DNA of 64,000 nt from CAYJFQ01 sp964369955 (GCA_964369955.1 CAYJFQ010000002.1:1-64000); one strand, 5' to 3'; shown: positions 34,232 through 43,885, numbered from the stretch's first letter. Notes: generated by a model not told the origin, from the sequence alone. Numbers and translations: made by a program.

Positions 34232-35923
34232 ATGATAAAGAAAAAAAGAGTGCGTAAAGTAAAGAATAGTAAAAAAAATAATTGGCTACAGATTGGCTTG
34301 TTGACAGCAGCTTATATTATTGGGATCGTTATATTTTTAAATGTTAGAGTATTACCTAAGAACTATATCTTTATTATGATTGGAGTTTTTGGAATTTTAT
34401 ACCTTATAGCTTTATTTGTTATAACTAAACACAAAAGAATACATCGTGCTATTAGTACTATTTTTATTTCATTTTCAATGTTGTTAATGCTGTTGTTTCC
34501 TACCGCTTTAATTACTATCGACCAAATTATCGATAACCTTACAATTAATTTACCAACTGAAGGACAATCATATTTGAGGTTTGTAACTCTTTCTAATAGC
34601 ATTATTACAGCTGAAGAGTTGCCAAATCATGAAATAGCAGTTTTACAAGGTGTCGATGTTGAGAATCGTGACTATGCTTTAAATTATTATGCTAATGAGT
34701 ATAAACAGACATTAAAGATTACTGAGTATGAAGAAATAGAATTAATGTTAGATGACTTACTTAATGGTGTTATTCAAGTTTTGATGATTGATGATAGTTT
34801 CATTCCCATTATCGAAGGGAATGTTCATTACGAAGACATTAGAGAACAGATTAAATTTGTATATTCTGTCGAAATAATTGACATTTTTAAAGATTTATCA
34901 GTAGATGCCAATGTTACTAGTGAAACATTTAATATTTTAGTTAGTGGAACTGATAGTTATGGTGAGTTAACCAGTGTTTTCCGTAGTGATGTTGTAAAGG
35001 TGATAACTGTTAATCCAACAACTAAACAAGTTCTTATAACTTCATTTCCTCGCGATGCATATGTTAAAGTTCCTAGTTGGGGACAGTATGATAAGTTAAC
35101 TCATGCAAGTGCAGCTGGATGGCGTGAACCAAATGGTGTAGAAAACTTGCTAGAGACTGTTAGTGCTACTATGGATACTGAGATAGATTTCTATATTCAA
35201 ATTAACTTTAGTTCACTGATTGATATTGTGGATGCAATTGGTGGTATAACAATCGATAATCCTTATGAGTTTAAAGGACATCATCCTAACTATAGTCACA
35301 CATTTAAAGAAGGTGAAATTGAATTAAACGGCGCACAAGCTTTATCTTACTCAAGAGAAAGAAAAACACTTCCTGATGGTGATGTAGGTCGTGCGAATCA
35401 TCAAACAATTATTTTTGAAGCGATGTTAGAAAAAATGTTACAACCAACAATCTTATTCCAAATTAACGGAATTTTAGAAGTTCTTGCTGATTCTTATCGC
35501 ACCAACTTTAGTAATGAACAATTATTTTCATTGTTAAAGATGCAGATGAATGATATGGCGTTATGGGATATTCATTCTCAAACTTTAACTGGACAGGGAG
35601 CAAATAAATTCTCAGCAATAATGTCTAAAGACAATGTTTTCTATGTTTCTGTACTCTATCCAAATGTTTTAGAAGCTGCAATAAAAAATGTTGAAGCTAT
35701 TACTAATGGAGAGATTCCTGATGAGGTTACTCTTCCAAGTGGAATCAAGCAATCTATTTCTAATGATGTGCCTGATAAACCTGAACCGAGTGATGAACCA
35801 GAGGAGCCAGAAACTCCTGTAGAGCCCGAAACTCCTGTAGAACCTGAAACTCCTGTAGAACCTGAAACTCCGGTAGAACCTGAAACAGCATCAGAATCAG
35901 AAACTACAACCCCAATCGAATAA
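34232..35923 (+). CDS. LytR-CpsA-Psr (LCP) family wall-polymer ligase
   Basis: Enzyme that joins anionic or capsular polymers to peptidoglycan, 563 residues. Three N-terminal membrane helices are followed by the extracellular LCP domain: NILVSGTDSYGELTSVFRSD, ITSFPRDAYVKVP, SYSRERKTLPDGDVGRANHQ with the Arg and Asp residues that bind pyrophosphate. The C-terminus is a tail of four 18-bp repeats (PETPVE) ending SETTTPIE, similar to the tail of the class A PBP here. ATG 34232 with CGAGGAAA is chosen over a TTG at 34208. Confidence 0.93.
   Translation: MIKKKRVRKVKNSKKNNWLQIGLLTAAYIIGIVIFLNVRVLPKNYIFIMIGVFGILYLIALFVITKHKRIHRAISTIFISFSMLLMLLFPTALITIDQIIDNLTINLPTEGQSYLRFVTLSNSIITAEELPNHEIAVLQGVDVENRDYALNYYANEYKQTLKITEYEEIELMLDDLLNGVIQVLMIDDSFIPIIEGNVHYEDIREQIKFVYSVEIIDIFKDLSVDANVTSETFNILVSGTDSYGELTSVFRSDVVKVITVNPTTKQVLITSFPRDAYVKVPSWGQYDKLTHASAAGWREPNGVENLLETVSATMDTEIDFYIQINFSSLIDIVDAIGGITIDNPYEFKGHHPNYSHTFKEGEIELNGAQALSYSRERKTLPDGDVGRANHQTIIFEAMLEKMLQPTILFQINGILEVLADSYRTNFSNEQLFSLLKMQMNDMALWDIHSQTLTGQGANKFSAIMSKDNVFYVSVLYPNVLEAAIKNVEAITNGEIPDEVTLPSGIKQSISNDVPDKPEPSDEPEEPETPVEPETPVEPETPVEPETPVEPETASESETTTPIE
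35810..35881 (+). repeat. Four 18-bp tandem repeats encoding PETPVE
   Basis: GAAACTCCTGTAGAGCCC, two copies of GAAACTCCTGTAGAACCT, and GAAACTCCGGTAGAACCT lie in tandem, in frame, at the C-terminus of the LCP gene. The two middle copies are identical, so recent slippage is likely. The protein tail is proline- and glutamate-rich, a wall-spanning type of sequence. Confidence 0.9.
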
Positions 35924-35931
35924 GTGCACTC

Positions 35932-35961
35932 AAAAGAACAGTTATATAATTGTTCTTTTTT
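35932..35961. terminator. Bidirectional terminator between LCP and plsY
   Basis: AAAAGAACA (35932-35940) and TGTTCTTTT (35951-35959) form the stem with a ten-base loop; T-runs exist on both strands, serving the convergent LCP and plsY genes. Confidence 0.8.
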
Positions 35962-35987
35962 ACCACAGTTTATCAATAAAAAAAAGA

Positions 35988-36596
35988 TTACATCCAAGTA
36001 ATCTTTCTTTCTTCATTTTTGATTAATCTTTTAACATTTTCACGATGTCTAAATATAATCAGTATAGCAAGCAATGCTATTGTTATCGAAACAGTTGAAT
36101 CTGTTTTAAAGACAAAAGTCAAGGTGTAAGCGAATGAGAATGCTAACATTGATGCAAACGATACATATTTAGTGATATAAAGAGTTGTGAAGAATGTTAA
36201 CAAGAATAAAATAAATATCCACCAGCTAACATTTAGAAATAATGATGCAGCTAGCAAGAATCCTGCAGAAGTAGCTACTGCTTTTCCTCCTTTGAAATTC
36301 GCAAAAATTGGATAACAATGGCCAAGTGCAGTAACTATACCGCATATTGCGCCAATTTGCAGATCTATTAATGTTCCAAGATAAACAGGTAATACGCATT
36401 TTAAGGCATCAAGGATCGTAACAATAATCCCAACCTTCTTTCCTAATACTCTCCCTGCGTTGCTGCCACCTAAGTTTCCTGAGCCTTCTTTTCTAACGTC
36501 AGTTTTATAAAATAATTTACCAACTACAAGTGCCCAAGGTATTGAACCAAATAAATATGCAAATAGAATAACTAATATAATATTCATATTTAACAT
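35988..36596 (-). CDS. plsY: Glycerol-3-phosphate acyltransferase PlsY
   Basis: Membrane enzyme that transfers acyl groups from acyl-phosphate to glycerol-3-phosphate, the first step of phospholipid synthesis, 202 residues. The family motifs are SIPWALVVGK, GSGNLGGSNAGRVLGKK, and GHCYPIFANFKGGKAVATSAG. About five membrane helices are visible. The start ATG 36596 lies six bases after TATAAT, so the mRNA is probably leaderless; an ATG at 36614 lies upstream of that promoter. Divergence from parE-parC is the Bacillus arrangement. Confidence 0.95.
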   Translation of the reverse strand: MLNMNIILVILFAYLFGSIPWALVVGKLFYKTDVRKEGSGNLGGSNAGRVLGKKVGIIVTILDALKCVLPVYLGTLIDLQIGAICGIVTALGHCYPIFANFKGGKAVATSAGFLLAASLFLNVSWWIFILFLLTFFTTLYITKYVSFASMLAFSFAYTLTFVFKTDSTVSITIALLAILIIFRHRENVKRLIKNEERKITWM

Positions 36597-36602
36597 GTAA
36601 AT

Positions 36603-36608
36603 ATTATA
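36603..36608 (-). promoter_or_regulatory. -10 box of plsY
   Basis: TATAAT on the minus strand, followed by six bases and the ATG at 36596. No ribosome-binding site is present. Confidence 0.55.
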
Positions 36609-36669
36609 TAACATGTTACTTAAAAAAATAAATCTTTTTTTGTTCCTTTAATCATTTGAATTATTATTG

Positions 36670-36675
36670 TATAAT
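36670..36675 (+). promoter_or_regulatory. Candidate -10 box of parE
   Basis: TATAAT is followed by AGGAAGTGG and the parE start region. No good -35 is seen. Confidence 0.4.
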
Positions 36676-36698
36676 TGCATAGGAAGTGGGTGTTTAAT

Positions 36699-38606
36699 TT
36701 GAGCGTAAATTATGATGCTTCAAGTATTCAGATTTTAGAAGGCTTAGAAGCAGTTAGAAAAAGACCAGGAATGTATATAGGGTCCACTGATTATCGTGGC
36801 CTTCACCATCTTGTATGGGAAATTTTAGATAACGCGATCGATGAAGCGATCAATGGTTATGGAAAAAGAATTGGAGTTATTATTAATGATGATAACTCTG
36901 TAACAATCGTGGATCAAGGGCGTGGAATGCCTGTAGACAAACATAAATCAGGTTCTAGTGCACTAGAAGTTATTTTTACTAAATTACACGCAGGTGGAAA
37001 GTTTAGCAGTGAGAGTGGTTATAAAACATCTGGTGGATTACACGGTGTTGGAGCTAGTGTAGTTAATGCCTTAAGTAATAAGGTTGAAGTTGTTGTTTGT
37101 CGTAATGGCAAAAAATATGAAACAAATTTTAGAGACGGCGGTTCTAAAATGTCAAAGCTAGTAGAGTTAGGATCGACTAAAGAAACAGGAACGATGGTTA
37201 CTTTTTATCCAGACCCTTCAATCTTTACAACTTTAGACTTTAGCTTTAGTGTTATCGCGAATAGGCTTCAACAAAGTGCTTTTTTAATGCCGGGATTGAC
37301 ATTTGAATTAGCTGATCGTCGTAATGGCAAAAAAGTTAAATTTGAATATCAGGACGGATTAAAAGACTTTGTAAAATTTTTGATAAAAAGTGATGATAAT
37401 AGTTTGTTTGAACCGTTTTCTTTTTCAGGTGAAAATAATGATATCAAAGTAGATATCGCCTTTACTTATACAAAAGGTGAAAAAGAAGATATCCACTCAT
37501 TTGTAAATATGGTAAGCACTAAAGATGGTGGTACACATGAAACAGGACTTAAAACAGCCTTCACAAAAGCCTTTAATGACTACGCTAGAAATAATAACTT
37601 AATAAAAGAAAAAGATAGTTTTGCAGGCGATGAAGTAAGAGAGGGGTTAGTTGCAGTTGTAGCGCTATCAATCCCGGAAAACTTATTACAATTTGAAGGT
37701 CAAACTAAAGGAAAGCTTGGAACTTCGATTGCAAAAACGATAGTCGAAAACATTACTTACGATAATCTTTATGATTTTTTAAATAATCATAAAGACCTTG
37801 CGCAAACATTGATTAAGAAAATCTTGCAAGCACAAGCGGTTAAAGAAGCAGTAAGAAAAGCTCGTGAGGAAGCTCGTAATGGTAAAAAGAAAAATTCCAA
37901 AGAAAAAGTAATCTCTGGTAAATTAGCGGCAGCTAATAGTAAAGATCCAAAAAAGCGTGAAATATTTTTAGTTGAAGGTGACTCAGCTGGAGGAAGTGCT
38001 AAGCAAGGTCGTGACTCCAAGTACCAAGCAATCTTACCTCTACGTGGCAAGGTATTAAATACTATGAATATTAGTATGTCTAAAATTGAAGAGAATGAAG
38101 AATTAACTACTTTGATCAACTGCTTAGGAGCTGGAGTTGGCAATGATTTTTCATGTTCCGATTTACAATACAATAGAGTAATTATAATGACCGATGCTGA
38201 TACCGATGGGGCACATATTCAAACATTGATTTTAACGTTCTTTTATAAATATATGTACCCTTTAATTGAAGAAGGGCATGTTTATCTAGCGATTCCACCA
38301 CTTTATAAAGTTAAATCAGGCAAACATGAACATTATTGTTACACTGAAGAAGAATTAGCTTCTTATCGTAAACAATATGGAAAAATTGAAATTCAAAGAT
38401 ATAAAGGGTTAGGCGAAATGAATGCTGGACAATTGTGGGAAACAACAATGGATCCAGAATCACGATTGTTAGTAAAAATTGAAGTTGATGATTTGAAAGT
38501 ATTAGAACGCCGCTTCGACATTTTAATGGGTGATAAAGCAGAATTAAAAAGAGAATGGATTGAAGATAATGTCGACTTCGATTTAAATGATGAGTTCGGA
38601 GGATAA
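36699..38606 (+). CDS. parE: DNA topoisomerase IV subunit B
   Basis: ATPase subunit of the decatenating topoisomerase, 635 residues. The GHKL ATPase has EILDNAIDEA, DQGRGMPVDKHKS and GGLHGVGASVVNALS; the TOPRIM domain has EGDSAGGSAKQGRD, LPLRGKVLN and MTDADTDGAHI. Pairing with parC, divergence from plsY and HAGGKFSS-GYKTSGGLHG identify ParE rather than GyrB. The start is probably TTG 36699 (MSVNYDASSIQ); GTG 36690 is an alternative. It is followed two bases later by parC. Confidence 0.93.
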   Translation: MSVNYDASSIQILEGLEAVRKRPGMYIGSTDYRGLHHLVWEILDNAIDEAINGYGKRIGVIINDDNSVTIVDQGRGMPVDKHKSGSSALEVIFTKLHAGGKFSSESGYKTSGGLHGVGASVVNALSNKVEVVVCRNGKKYETNFRDGGSKMSKLVELGSTKETGTMVTFYPDPSIFTTLDFSFSVIANRLQQSAFLMPGLTFELADRRNGKKVKFEYQDGLKDFVKFLIKSDDNSLFEPFSFSGENNDIKVDIAFTYTKGEKEDIHSFVNMVSTKDGGTHETGLKTAFTKAFNDYARNNNLIKEKDSFAGDEVREGLVAVVALSIPENLLQFEGQTKGKLGTSIAKTIVENITYDNLYDFLNNHKDLAQTLIKKILQAQAVKEAVRKAREEARNGKKKNSKEKVISGKLAAANSKDPKKREIFLVEGDSAGGSAKQGRDSKYQAILPLRGKVLNTMNISMSKIEENEELTTLINCLGAGVGNDFSCSDLQYNRVIIMTDADTDGAHIQTLILTFFYKYMYPLIEEGHVYLAIPPLYKVKSGKHEHYCYTEEELASYRKQYGKIEIQRYKGLGEMNAGQLWETTMDPESRLLVKIEVDDLKVLERRFDILMGDKAELKREWIEDNVDFDLNDEFGG

Positions 38607-38608
38607 GT

Positions 38609-41041
38609 ATGAGTGAAAAAATAATAAATACTAATCTAGAAGATGTCCTTTCAGACCGCATGGCTAGATATAGTAAATATATAATTCAAGACCGTGGCTT
38701 ACCCGATGTAAGAGATGGATTAAAACCAGTTCAAAGAAGAATCCTTTATGCAATGAACAAAGAAGGGAATACTAGTGAGAAAGCCTATCGAAAATCAGCT
38801 AAAACTGTAGGTATAGTAATTGGTAACTATCATCCACATGGAGATTCAAGTGTCTATGAAGCGATGGTTAGAATGGCTCAAGACTGGAAAATGAAACAAC
38901 CACTTGTAGATATGCATGGTAATAAAGGTTCAATAGATGATGATCCCGCAGCTGCTATGCGCTACACAGAAGCACGTTTAAGCAAAATAACAAAAGAATT
39001 AATTGGTGATATTGATAGTGATACGGTAAACTTTTCTTTAAATTTTGATGATACTGAAACTGAACCGACAGTTTTCCCATCAAGATATTTAAATTTGTTA
39101 GTCAATGGTTCATTTGGAATTGCTTATGGATATGCCACTAAGATTCCGACACATAACTTAGCCGAAATAACTAAAGCTTGTATCAGAAGATTAAATAATC
39201 CTAACTGTACTCTTGAAGAAATAATGGAAGATGTTAAAGGTCCTGACTTTCCAACAGGTGGAGTTGTTTTTGGAAAAAAAGGAATTATTGATGCCTTTAC
39301 TACTGGAAGTGGTAGAGTATTGGTGCGTAGTAAAGTTGAAGTTATTGAAAAGAAAGGCACATCTTCAATTGTAATTACTGAGATTCCTTATGAAGTGGTT
39401 AAGAGCTCACTTGTTGAAAAAATAGATAAAATAAGAGTTAACAAGGATATTGATGGAATTAGCGATGTTCGTGATGAAAGTGATAGAAGTGGGTTAAAAA
39501 TAGTAGTAGATCTTAAAAAAGATGTTAATAGTGAATTGATTTTAAATTATCTGTATAAAAATACTAGTCTTCAAGTTTACTATAATTATAATATGGTTTG
39601 TATTGTTGATAAGAAACCAATGCAACTAGGTTTAATCAATATCATTGATGCTTACTTAACTTTTTATGAAGAATTTACTTTAAGATTAACTGATTTTCAA
39701 ATTAAAAAATTAGAATCTAGAATGCATATATTAGAAGGGCTTATTAAAGCTATAAGTATTCTAGATGAAGTAATTGAATTAATTAGGGCTAGTAAAGATA
39801 AAGGTGATGCAAAAAACCGTTTAATTTTAACTTTTAATTTTACTGATGCTCAAGCTGAAGCAATTGTTATGTTGCAGTTATATCGTTTAACTAATACTGA
39901 TATTTTAATTTTAGAGAAAGAATTAAAGGAAAAGGCTTCACAACTTAGAGATAAGCAGAGAATAGTTAGTGATAAGAGTTATCTTAAATTAACAATTACT
40001 AATGAATTAGAAAGAATTATTGAGCAATATAGTGAAGATAGAAAAAGTGTAATTATTGATGAGATGGTTGAAATTGTTATTGATCAAAAAGCTTTAATTA
40101 ATTCAGAAGTTGTGATGTCTAGTTTAACTAAGGGTGGTTATTTAAAGCAGAGCTCAATGCGTAGTTTCAAAGCAAGTGATGCTTATCCTGGAATTAGGGA
40201 AGCTGATCAGTTAATTGGATTATCAGAGGTAAATACACTCGATACAATCATCCCGACCGCTAAATCGGGTAAATATGCTTGTATTAATGTCTATGACCTT
40301 GTGGAAAGTAAATGGAAGGATAATGGCGAACATGTTAATAAATATGTCAATTTTGCGCCAGGTGATTCGATTGTTGACGGAATTGTTGTCAATGATTTCC
40401 AAACAAATTACCAAGTTATATGCATCACAGCTAAAGGACAAATAAAGCGTAGTCTGCTTAGTGAATATAATCTTCAAAGACGCTCTAAAGTTTCAGTTAG
40501 TATGAAGGTTAAAAAAGATGATGAATTATTAAGGAGTGTGTTATGTCATGAAACTGATGAACTTGTTTTAGTTACAAGAGATGGTTTTTGTGTTCGATAT
40601 AATGCTAATGATATACCATTAACAGGATTAAGTACTCAGGGAGTAAAAGCTTTAAACCTTGGCAAAGATGATGTCGTTGTTGATATTGCGATAATTACTG
40701 AAAAAGATATGTTGACTGTATTCGCAAATAGTGGAACTAAAAGGATAAGAATTAGTGAAATTGAAGTTAGTTCGAGAACAAAAAAAGGTATCACAATTTG
40801 TAAGAAAAACAAAAGCAATCCCGCAATTATTGAAGGAATTGTTTCCGGAAATTTAAATGATAAAATAGTTATTCAGAATGGACAATTTAAAGAAATTCAA
40901 ATTAAAGATGTAACCCTTATGGATTTGGATAGTTCATTTTCAGGCTCAATCAAATTATCTAAAAATTATCAGATTGTAAGAGGACTACAATTTGCATATA
41001 ATAGCAGTAAAGAAGGAGAGGTAATAGATGCCTTGGTATAA
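38609..41041 (+). CDS. parC: DNA topoisomerase IV subunit A
   Basis: DNA-cleaving subunit of topoisomerase IV, 810 residues. The winged-helix region DGLKPVQRRILYAMNKEG, the quinolone-resistance region GNYHPHGDSSVYEAM, and the catalytic Tyr in AAAMRYTEARLS are present; the C-terminal beta-propeller has the usual short repeats (ITAKGQIKRSLLSEY). The start has CGGAGG, inside the parE stop region. It overlaps yqeG by 14 bases. Confidence 0.95.
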   Translation: MSEKIINTNLEDVLSDRMARYSKYIIQDRGLPDVRDGLKPVQRRILYAMNKEGNTSEKAYRKSAKTVGIVIGNYHPHGDSSVYEAMVRMAQDWKMKQPLVDMHGNKGSIDDDPAAAMRYTEARLSKITKELIGDIDSDTVNFSLNFDDTETEPTVFPSRYLNLLVNGSFGIAYGYATKIPTHNLAEITKACIRRLNNPNCTLEEIMEDVKGPDFPTGGVVFGKKGIIDAFTTGSGRVLVRSKVEVIEKKGTSSIVITEIPYEVVKSSLVEKIDKIRVNKDIDGISDVRDESDRSGLKIVVDLKKDVNSELILNYLYKNTSLQVYYNYNMVCIVDKKPMQLGLINIIDAYLTFYEEFTLRLTDFQIKKLESRMHILEGLIKAISILDEVIELIRASKDKGDAKNRLILTFNFTDAQAEAIVMLQLYRLTNTDILILEKELKEKASQLRDKQRIVSDKSYLKLTITNELERIIEQYSEDRKSVIIDEMVEIVIDQKALINSEVVMSSLTKGGYLKQSSMRSFKASDAYPGIREADQLIGLSEVNTLDTIIPTAKSGKYACINVYDLVESKWKDNGEHVNKYVNFAPGDSIVDGIVVNDFQTNYQVICITAKGQIKRSLLSEYNLQRRSKVSVSMKVKKDDELLRSVLCHETDELVLVTRDGFCVRYNANDIPLTGLSTQGVKALNLGKDDVVVDIAIITEKDMLTVFANSGTKRIRISEIEVSSRTKKGITICKKNKSNPAIIEGIVSGNLNDKIVIQNGQFKEIQIKDVTLMDLDSSFSGSIKLSKNYQIVRGLQFAYNSSKEGEVIDALV

Positions 41042-41543
41042 TAGGTTTAACCCAGATTTAGTTGTAAATAGTTATAAAGAATTAAGTTTAGAAGACTTAA
41101 AAACTTTTAAATGTAAGAACCTACTTATTGATATCGATAACACTCTTGTTAGTCACCAACAAAGTGTGATTGATAAGCCTGCGAGAGAATTTATTGAGAT
41201 GTTGCTTAAGGAAGGCTACAATATTGTTTTATTCTCTAATAACAATAAAGAGCGTGTTTCAATTTTTGCAGATAGTATTAATTTACCTTATGTAAATTCA
41301 GCCATAAAACCATTACCAATGAATTATAAAAAAGTATTTAAAGCTCATAATTTTGACCCTAAGGATACAGTGGCTATTGGTGATCAGTTAATGACAGATG
41401 TTTGGGGCGCTCACAATGCAGGTATTAAAGTAATATGGTCAAAACCATTAGTTAAAAAAGATATATTTTATACTAGCATTAACCGAATGTTTGAAAAAAT
41501 TGTCCATCGTGTTTTAATCAAGAAAGGATTACTAGATGAATAA
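41028..41543 (+). CDS. yqeG: YqeG-family HAD phosphatase
   Basis: A 171-residue HAD-superfamily phosphatase of family IIIA. The nucleophile motif is LLIDIDNTLV and the metal-binding motif AIGDQLMTDVWGAHNAG; FSNNNKERV is motif 2. The substrate is unknown; a phosphatidylglycerophosphatase role has been suggested for relatives. AAGGAGAGG precedes the ATG. It starts the yqeG-yqeH-yhbY-nadD run and overlaps yqeH by eight bases. Confidence 0.9.
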   Translation: MPWYNRFNPDLVVNSYKELSLEDLKTFKCKNLLIDIDNTLVSHQQSVIDKPAREFIEMLLKEGYNIVLFSNNNKERVSIFADSINLPYVNSAIKPLPMNYKKVFKAHNFDPKDTVAIGDQLMTDVWGAHNAGIKVIWSKPLVKKDIFYTSINRMFEKIVHRVLIKKGLLDE

Positions 41544-42585
41544 ACAATGTATTGGCTGCGGAGCAATCTTACAATCTGAAAATAAAACAGCGGTAGGCTA
41601 TATTCCTAACATTGAAAAGAATATCTGTCAGCGCTGCTATCGAATTAAACATTATGATGATTTAGTTTTAGATCTTAAAGAAGCTATTGACCCTTATGAA
41701 GTACTGAAAGAAGTTAATAAGCTTGATGGACTAATTTGTTGGATTGTTGATTTGTATGATATTAGTGGTAGTGTAAAACTTCCAATAAATCGTTATGTTA
41801 ATAATAAAGACATCGTTTTTGTGGGCACTAAAAGAGATTTATTGCCAGAAACAATGAGTAATGATAAATTAAAAAAATATCTTTACTCACAACTAAAAGA
41901 AAATGGAATTACTGTTAAAAGCATTGCCGTTTTGGCGAATAAAGCAACCGATGGTATTGATGGTCTGAAAGATATAATTAAGGCTCACAAGTCAAATAAA
42001 GTTATCTTAATGGGAAATGCTAATAGTGGAAAGTCAACATTATTGAATGCTCTTATTGATCAAGACGTCACAATATCAGCATATCCTGGAACTACAGTTG
42101 GAATTAATAGATACGAAAACCATGGTTTAATCGTCTATGATACTCCTGGACTTAAAAATACTGGAAGCATATTACAACACATAGACATTAAGTGCTTACA
42201 TCAAATATTGCCAAAAAAACTTAAAAAAATCCGTAACTTTCAAATTTACCAAGATCAATCATTTGCAATTGGTGGATTAGTAAGGCTAGATTTGTTGAAT
42301 GTAAAACTTGCAACAGTAACATTTTATATCTCCAATGATTTAGAAATTCATCGTGGCAAAACTGAAAATGCAGATAAGTTATGGACTAATCATTATGGGG
42401 TTTTATTAAATCCTATAATTGGAAAATATCAAGAGATGAAAAAATCTCATTTCACTAAAAAAGAAGATAAAATTGATATTGTAATCAATGGTTTAGGGTT
42501 TATCAGTATTAATGGAGATGTTAAAAATATTGAAGTAACAGTCAATAACAATATTGATGTTACTTTTAGAAAAGGAATTTTATAA
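41536..42585 (+). CDS. yqeH: Ribosome biogenesis GTPase YqeH
   Basis: Circularly permuted GTPase needed for 30S subunit assembly, 349 residues. An N-terminal zinc finger (CIGCGAILQ ... CQRCYRI) comes first, then the permuted G motifs: G4 TKRD, G5, then G1 GNANSGKSTLLNAL and G3 DTPGL. The C-terminal domain completes the normal architecture. It overlaps yqeG by eight bases and yhbY by one base, so it is part of the same operon. Confidence 0.95.
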   Translation: MNKQCIGCGAILQSENKTAVGYIPNIEKNICQRCYRIKHYDDLVLDLKEAIDPYEVLKEVNKLDGLICWIVDLYDISGSVKLPINRYVNNKDIVFVGTKRDLLPETMSNDKLKKYLYSQLKENGITVKSIAVLANKATDGIDGLKDIIKAHKSNKVILMGNANSGKSTLLNALIDQDVTISAYPGTTVGINRYENHGLIVYDTPGLKNTGSILQHIDIKCLHQILPKKLKKIRNFQIYQDQSFAIGGLVRLDLLNVKLATVTFYISNDLEIHRGKTENADKLWTNHYGVLLNPIIGKYQEMKKSHFTKKEDKIDIVINGLGFISINGDVKNIEVTVNNNIDVTFRKGIL

Positions 42586-42878
42586 TGATAAATAATCGAC
42601 AAAAGGCTCAATTAAGATCTATGGCTAATGGTTTATATACTATTTGTCAAATTGGAAAAGATGGAATGAGCGACAACCAAATGGACTTTCTAGATGATGC
42701 ATTGGAAAGTCATGAATTAATCAAAATCAATGTCTTAAAAACTTCACCTGTTTCTGTTAATGAAATCGCAATCGAACTAGCAAGAATTTTAAAATGTGAT
42801 ATTGTTCAAAAAATTGGAAAAGTTATTGTGCTGTATCGTGAAAGTAGTGAAAATAAGAGGATTAAATTAGTAAAATGA
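42585..42878 (+). CDS. yhbY: YhbY-family CRM-domain RNA-binding protein
   Basis: A 97-residue protein made of one CRM domain, associated with pre-50S ribosomal particles. Typical features are the N-terminal QKAQLRSMANGL, the GKDGMSDNQMDFLDDALE region and the GXXG-like IGKVIVLYRES end. aroE, which lies between yqeH and yhbY in Bacillus, is absent. It overlaps nadD by four bases. Confidence 0.92.
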   Translation: MINNRQKAQLRSMANGLYTICQIGKDGMSDNQMDFLDDALESHELIKINVLKTSPVSVNEIAIELARILKCDIVQKIGKVIVLYRESSENKRIKLVK

Positions 42879-43885
42879 ATAAAGTTGGATTATTAGGCGG
42901 TAGTTTTGACCCTATACACAAGGGTCATATTGGAATAGCTTTAAAAGTACGTGAAGAATTAAATCTTGATGAAGTATGGTTTATTCCCGCAAAAAATCCA
43001 AATCTTAAGGATGATTTAAGTGTTGATTTTTCAAATCGTTTAAAAATGATTGAAATTGCAATTAAAGATTATCCTTTTTTTAGAGTTCTAGATATCGAAA
43101 GCAAACTACCTACACCTTCCTATACAGTAAATACTCTCAAAAAACTAATTAAAGATTATCCGAATAATCAATACTATTTCATTATTGGGAGTGATCAAAA
43201 ACTTCAGTTAAATAAATGGCATAAGATTGAAGAGTTAAAACAAATAGTTAAATTTGTGACAATCTCTCGTGGTGAGGATTTAACTACAGATATTGTTGTT
43301 GATAGTGATTTATTTCCTGAATCTTCAAGTGGATTTAAAAAAGGTAATGTTGAATATCTAGATTTGGATGTTTGGAATTATATAGTGGCTAATCGATTGT
43401 ATTTAAAGGAACTTGTTAAAAACCAAATGTCAGAGAAAAGATATAACCATTCAATTAGTGTACTTGAGACATCGTTATTATTAGCACAAGCTCATAATTT
43501 AGATTATCATAAAACGTATCTAGCGGCATTATTTCACGATATTGCAAAAGAATTAAGTGATCAAGAAATGATGAGTTACTTAAACGAAGTAGAACTTAAG
43601 TGCCCTAAAGCTATTTGGCACCAATTTGCTGGAGCGAAATTAGTTAGGGATAAATATTTAATTGATGATGAAGATGTTTTTTTAGCAATTTATTTTCACG
43701 CAGTTGGTGGTGAAGATAACCCATATGTTAAATTAACTTATTGTGCCGATAAAATTGAGCCAACTCGCAAATATGAAACTCAACATATGATTGATGCTTG
43801 TTTAGAGGATTTGGATAAAGGATACTTGTTAGTTGATTCTGAAAAAGAGAAAAAACTTAAATGCATTCCAAAGGAGCCACTATGA
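42875..43885 (+). CDS. nadD: Fused nicotinate-nucleotide adenylyltransferase NadD and YqeK HD hydrolase
   Basis: A 336-residue two-domain protein. Residues 1 to about 185 are NadD, which makes NAD precursor NaAD: GGSFDPIHKGHIGIA (nucleotide binding), SYTVNTLKKL, and FIIGSDQKLQLNKW. Residues about 188-330 are the YqeK HD domain: RYNHSISVLETSLLLA, LFHDIAKEL, HQFAGAKL and CADKIEPTR; Bacillus YqeK hydrolyses Ap4A. The genes are separate in Bacillus but fused in some Mollicutes. No stop or frame change is seen at the join. yqeM overlaps its end by four bases; rsfS is missing. Confidence 0.92.
   Translation: MNKVGLLGGSFDPIHKGHIGIALKVREELNLDEVWFIPAKNPNLKDDLSVDFSNRLKMIEIAIKDYPFFRVLDIESKLPTPSYTVNTLKKLIKDYPNNQYYFIIGSDQKLQLNKWHKIEELKQIVKFVTISRGEDLTTDIVVDSDLFPESSSGFKKGNVEYLDLDVWNYIVANRLYLKELVKNQMSEKRYNHSISVLETSLLLAQAHNLDYHKTYLAALFHDIAKELSDQEMMSYLNEVELKCPKAIWHQFAGAKLVRDKYLIDDEDVFLAIYFHAVGGEDNPYVKLTYCADKIEPTRKYETQHMIDACLEDLDKGYLLVDSEKEKKLKCIPKEPL

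Noticed and set aside
35810..35881. 18-bp repeats as CRISPR or regulatory array
   Set aside because: They are contiguous, in frame and encode a hexapeptide in the LCP tail.
35656..35997. Minus-strand open frame rich in GSTGVS repeats
   Set aside because: It is the antisense of the PETPVE repeat of the LCP gene; the repeat keeps the frame open by itself.
36597..36614. Longer plsY start at 36614 (-)
   Set aside because: The extension reads through the -10 box; ATG 36596 fits the promoter and the normal PlsY length.
37787..38173. Minus-strand open frame of 128 codons
   Set aside because: It is the shadow of the ParE TOPRIM region.
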